Below, one piece after another: positions 12,302-13,280 of a DNA stretch of 13,280 nt. Made by a program: the position numbers and the translations under genes. The DNA is from Methanomicrobia archaeon. Lineage in GTDB: Archaea; Methanobacteriota_B; Thermococci; Methanofastidiosales; B48-G16. Location of the stretch: NCBI GenBank assembly GCA_023133315.1, contig JAGLWR010000016.1:1-13280 (forward strand). Reading direction: 5' to 3'. How positions within the stretch are numbered: the stretch's first letter is position 1; each line of letters begins with the position of its first letter. A model generated the notes under the pieces. That model had not been told where the DNA came from. It worked only from the letters and a program-made list of their open reading frames with translations, and ran no database searches.

Positions 12302-13280
12302 TCAAAATTTGAGAACTTCCTGGTATCCCTCCAGATCCAGCAGCCCGTGACCAGATATATTAAAGGCAATAACCTTCTTCTCATTATTCTTCTTGCACTT
12401 TAAAGCTTCGTCAATGGCACAACAAACACTATACGCAGATTCCGGAGCCGGTAAAAACCCTTCTTTTTGAACAAAGATCTGGGCCTTCTCAAATACATAC
12501 TTCTCATCCGGTGGATAAGCAATTGTATCCAGCATCCCCTTATGCCTCAGCAAGCTCAAAATTGGTGAACACCCGTGATATCGTAACCCATCTCCCTTTA
12601 TAGGTACCATTTTCACCTTGTGTCCCAAAGTATACATCTTCAACATAGGCGTCTTTTCAGCGTGATCTGCAAAATCATACCTGTACTTTCCCTGTAAATT
12701 GGGAGAAGCCTCACTCTGTGCCGCAATGAAATGTATCTCCTTCTTTTTCTTCAAGAGATCATGATAGAACGGAATGGCAAACCCACCGAAGTTGGACCCG
12801 CCACCTATACAGGAAATAACCACATCAGGATACTCATCAATCAACTCAAACTGTTTCTTGGTCTCTTGACCAATTATGGTCTGGTGCATCAAAACATGGT
12901 TTAAAACTGATCCCAGAGCGTAAGCTGTTTTTGGATCTCTATCTGCTTCTTCCAGCCCTTCAGATATGGCAATTCCTAAAGAACCAACATGTTGCGGATC
13001 TTCCTTTAACAACTCTCTTCCGACTTCAGTCTTATCGCTGGGGGAGGCATACACCTTCGCCCCGTACATTTCCATGAAACTCCTTCTATCACGCTTCCAG
13101 TTGTACACTGCCCTCACCCAGTAGATAGTGAGATCTAACTCACACAGACGGGCAGCATACGCCAAAGCTGTTCCCCATTGACCGGCCCCAGTTTCCGTGA
13201 CTAACTGCTCAAATCCTTCTGTTGTCGCATAGTACGCCTGGGCTAAAGCTGTATTCACCTTATAAGATCCTGTAGGAGAG
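12302..13280 (-). CDS. trpB2: TrpB2-type tryptophan synthase beta chain, N-terminus beyond window (partial)
   Basis: The C-terminal 326 or so residues of a PLP enzyme are present; the 5' end lies outside the window. The frame stays open through 13280 and its first visible residues are SPTGSYKVNTALAQAYY. The lysine codon at 13259-13261 is the PLP Schiff-base lysine of the GS(H/Y)KxN motif, so the GTG at 13258 is internal and not a start. Further motifs are ETGAGQWGTALAYAA with the catalytic glutamate, YGAKVYASPSD, GSLGIAISE, YALGSVLNHVLMHQT, CIGGGSNFGG for PLP phosphate and the closing SGHGLLDL. These belong to the TrpB2 class rather than TrpB1. TrpB normally joins indole and serine to give tryptophan; some archaeal TrpB2 enzymes are reported to use O-phosphoserine. 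No trpA or other trp gene is visible, so its partner and pathway role are open. Base composition is slightly richer in G+C than neighbouring genes. Confidence 0.95.
   Translation of the reverse strand, partial: SPTGSYKVNTALAQAYYATTEGFEQLVTETGAGQWGTALAYAARLCELDLTIYWVRAVYNWKRDRRSFMEMYGAKVYASPSDKTEVGRELLKEDPQHVGSLGIAISEGLEEADRDPKTAYALGSVLNHVLMHQTIIGQETKKQFELIDEYPDVVISCIGGGSNFGGFAIPFYHDLLKKKKEIHFIAAQSEASPNLQGKYRYDFADHAEKTPMLKMYTLGHKVKMVPIKGDGLRYHGCSPILSLLRHKGMLDTIAYPPDEKYVFEKAQIFVQKEGFLPAPESAYSVCCAIDEALKCKKNNEKKVIAFNISGHGLLDLEGYQEVLKF

Noticed and set aside
13256..13258. GTG as the start of the trpB2 gene
   Set aside because: The frame continues to the window edge and encodes SPTGSYK before it, including the PLP lysine. 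The gene is truncated by the window, not started here.
1..13280. CRISPR array, insertion sequence or integrated element
   Set aside because: No regularly spaced repeats, transposase-like proteins, terminal inverted repeats or att-like duplications were seen on reading.

Overview
The window looks like chromosome of an AT-rich archaeon, most likely a euryarchaeote. The taxon-specific evidence is a SepF of the archaeal type, a DUF371 protein, an Alg7/AglH-type GlcNAc-1-phosphate transferase, a geranylgeranyl-reductase-family flavoprotein, and heavy use of AGA/AGG (Arg) and ATA (Ile) codons. Promoters are also archaeal: TATA-like boxes lie about 25-27 nt before the start codon of most first genes, with no Shine-Dalgarno (SD) between, which implies leaderless mRNAs. 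Internal genes instead use SD sequences or ATGA overlaps. SepF implies an FtsZ-dividing lineage. I cannot name a genus. No insertion sequence, CRISPR array, tRNA or rRNA was seen.

Left part (1-2110, minus strand): a membrane-anchored or secreted alpha/alpha-toroid protein lies downstream of a CPBP-family intramembrane protease. Across a 0.2 kb regulatory gap, three or four plus-strand genes follow (2312-5202): a winged-helix regulator with two C-terminal membrane helices, a NatA-like ABC ATPase, a NatB-like ABC permease and a DUF371 protein. The last three are joined by 4-bp ATGA overlaps. A membrane-tethered regulator opposite a membrane protease, next to an exporter, suggests an envelope-stress or export module controlled by proteolysis. 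That is inference.

Centre (5234-6899, minus strand): sepF is preceded by a gene for a large exported protein with two beta-sandwich-like regions, TPR-like helices and a C-terminal anchor. The sepF SD overlaps the stop codon of that gene, so the two are almost certainly one operon. This is the most interesting association in the window, because an exported partner of archaeal SepF could link the Z-ring to the outer surface.

Right of centre (6987-10205, plus strand): a small unrecognised protein, then an AglH-type GlcNAc-1-P transferase, then glmS. GlmS makes glucosamine-6-phosphate, the precursor of UDP-GlcNAc, and the transferase loads GlcNAc-1-P onto a polyprenyl phosphate. Together they describe the start of surface N-glycosylation. 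Each has its own TATA-like box.

Right end (10361-13280, minus strand): a YbjN/CesT-like small protein, a geranylgeranyl-reductase-family enzyme (archaeal lipid saturation) and the C-terminal three-quarters of a TrpB2-type tryptophan synthase beta chain, which runs off the window. Gaps longer than about 100 bases are 1186-1306, 2111-2311, 8344-8471, 10206-10360, 10784-11017 and 12164-12301. Bases 1-72 are AT-rich with T-runs on the plus strand and hold no gene I can support.
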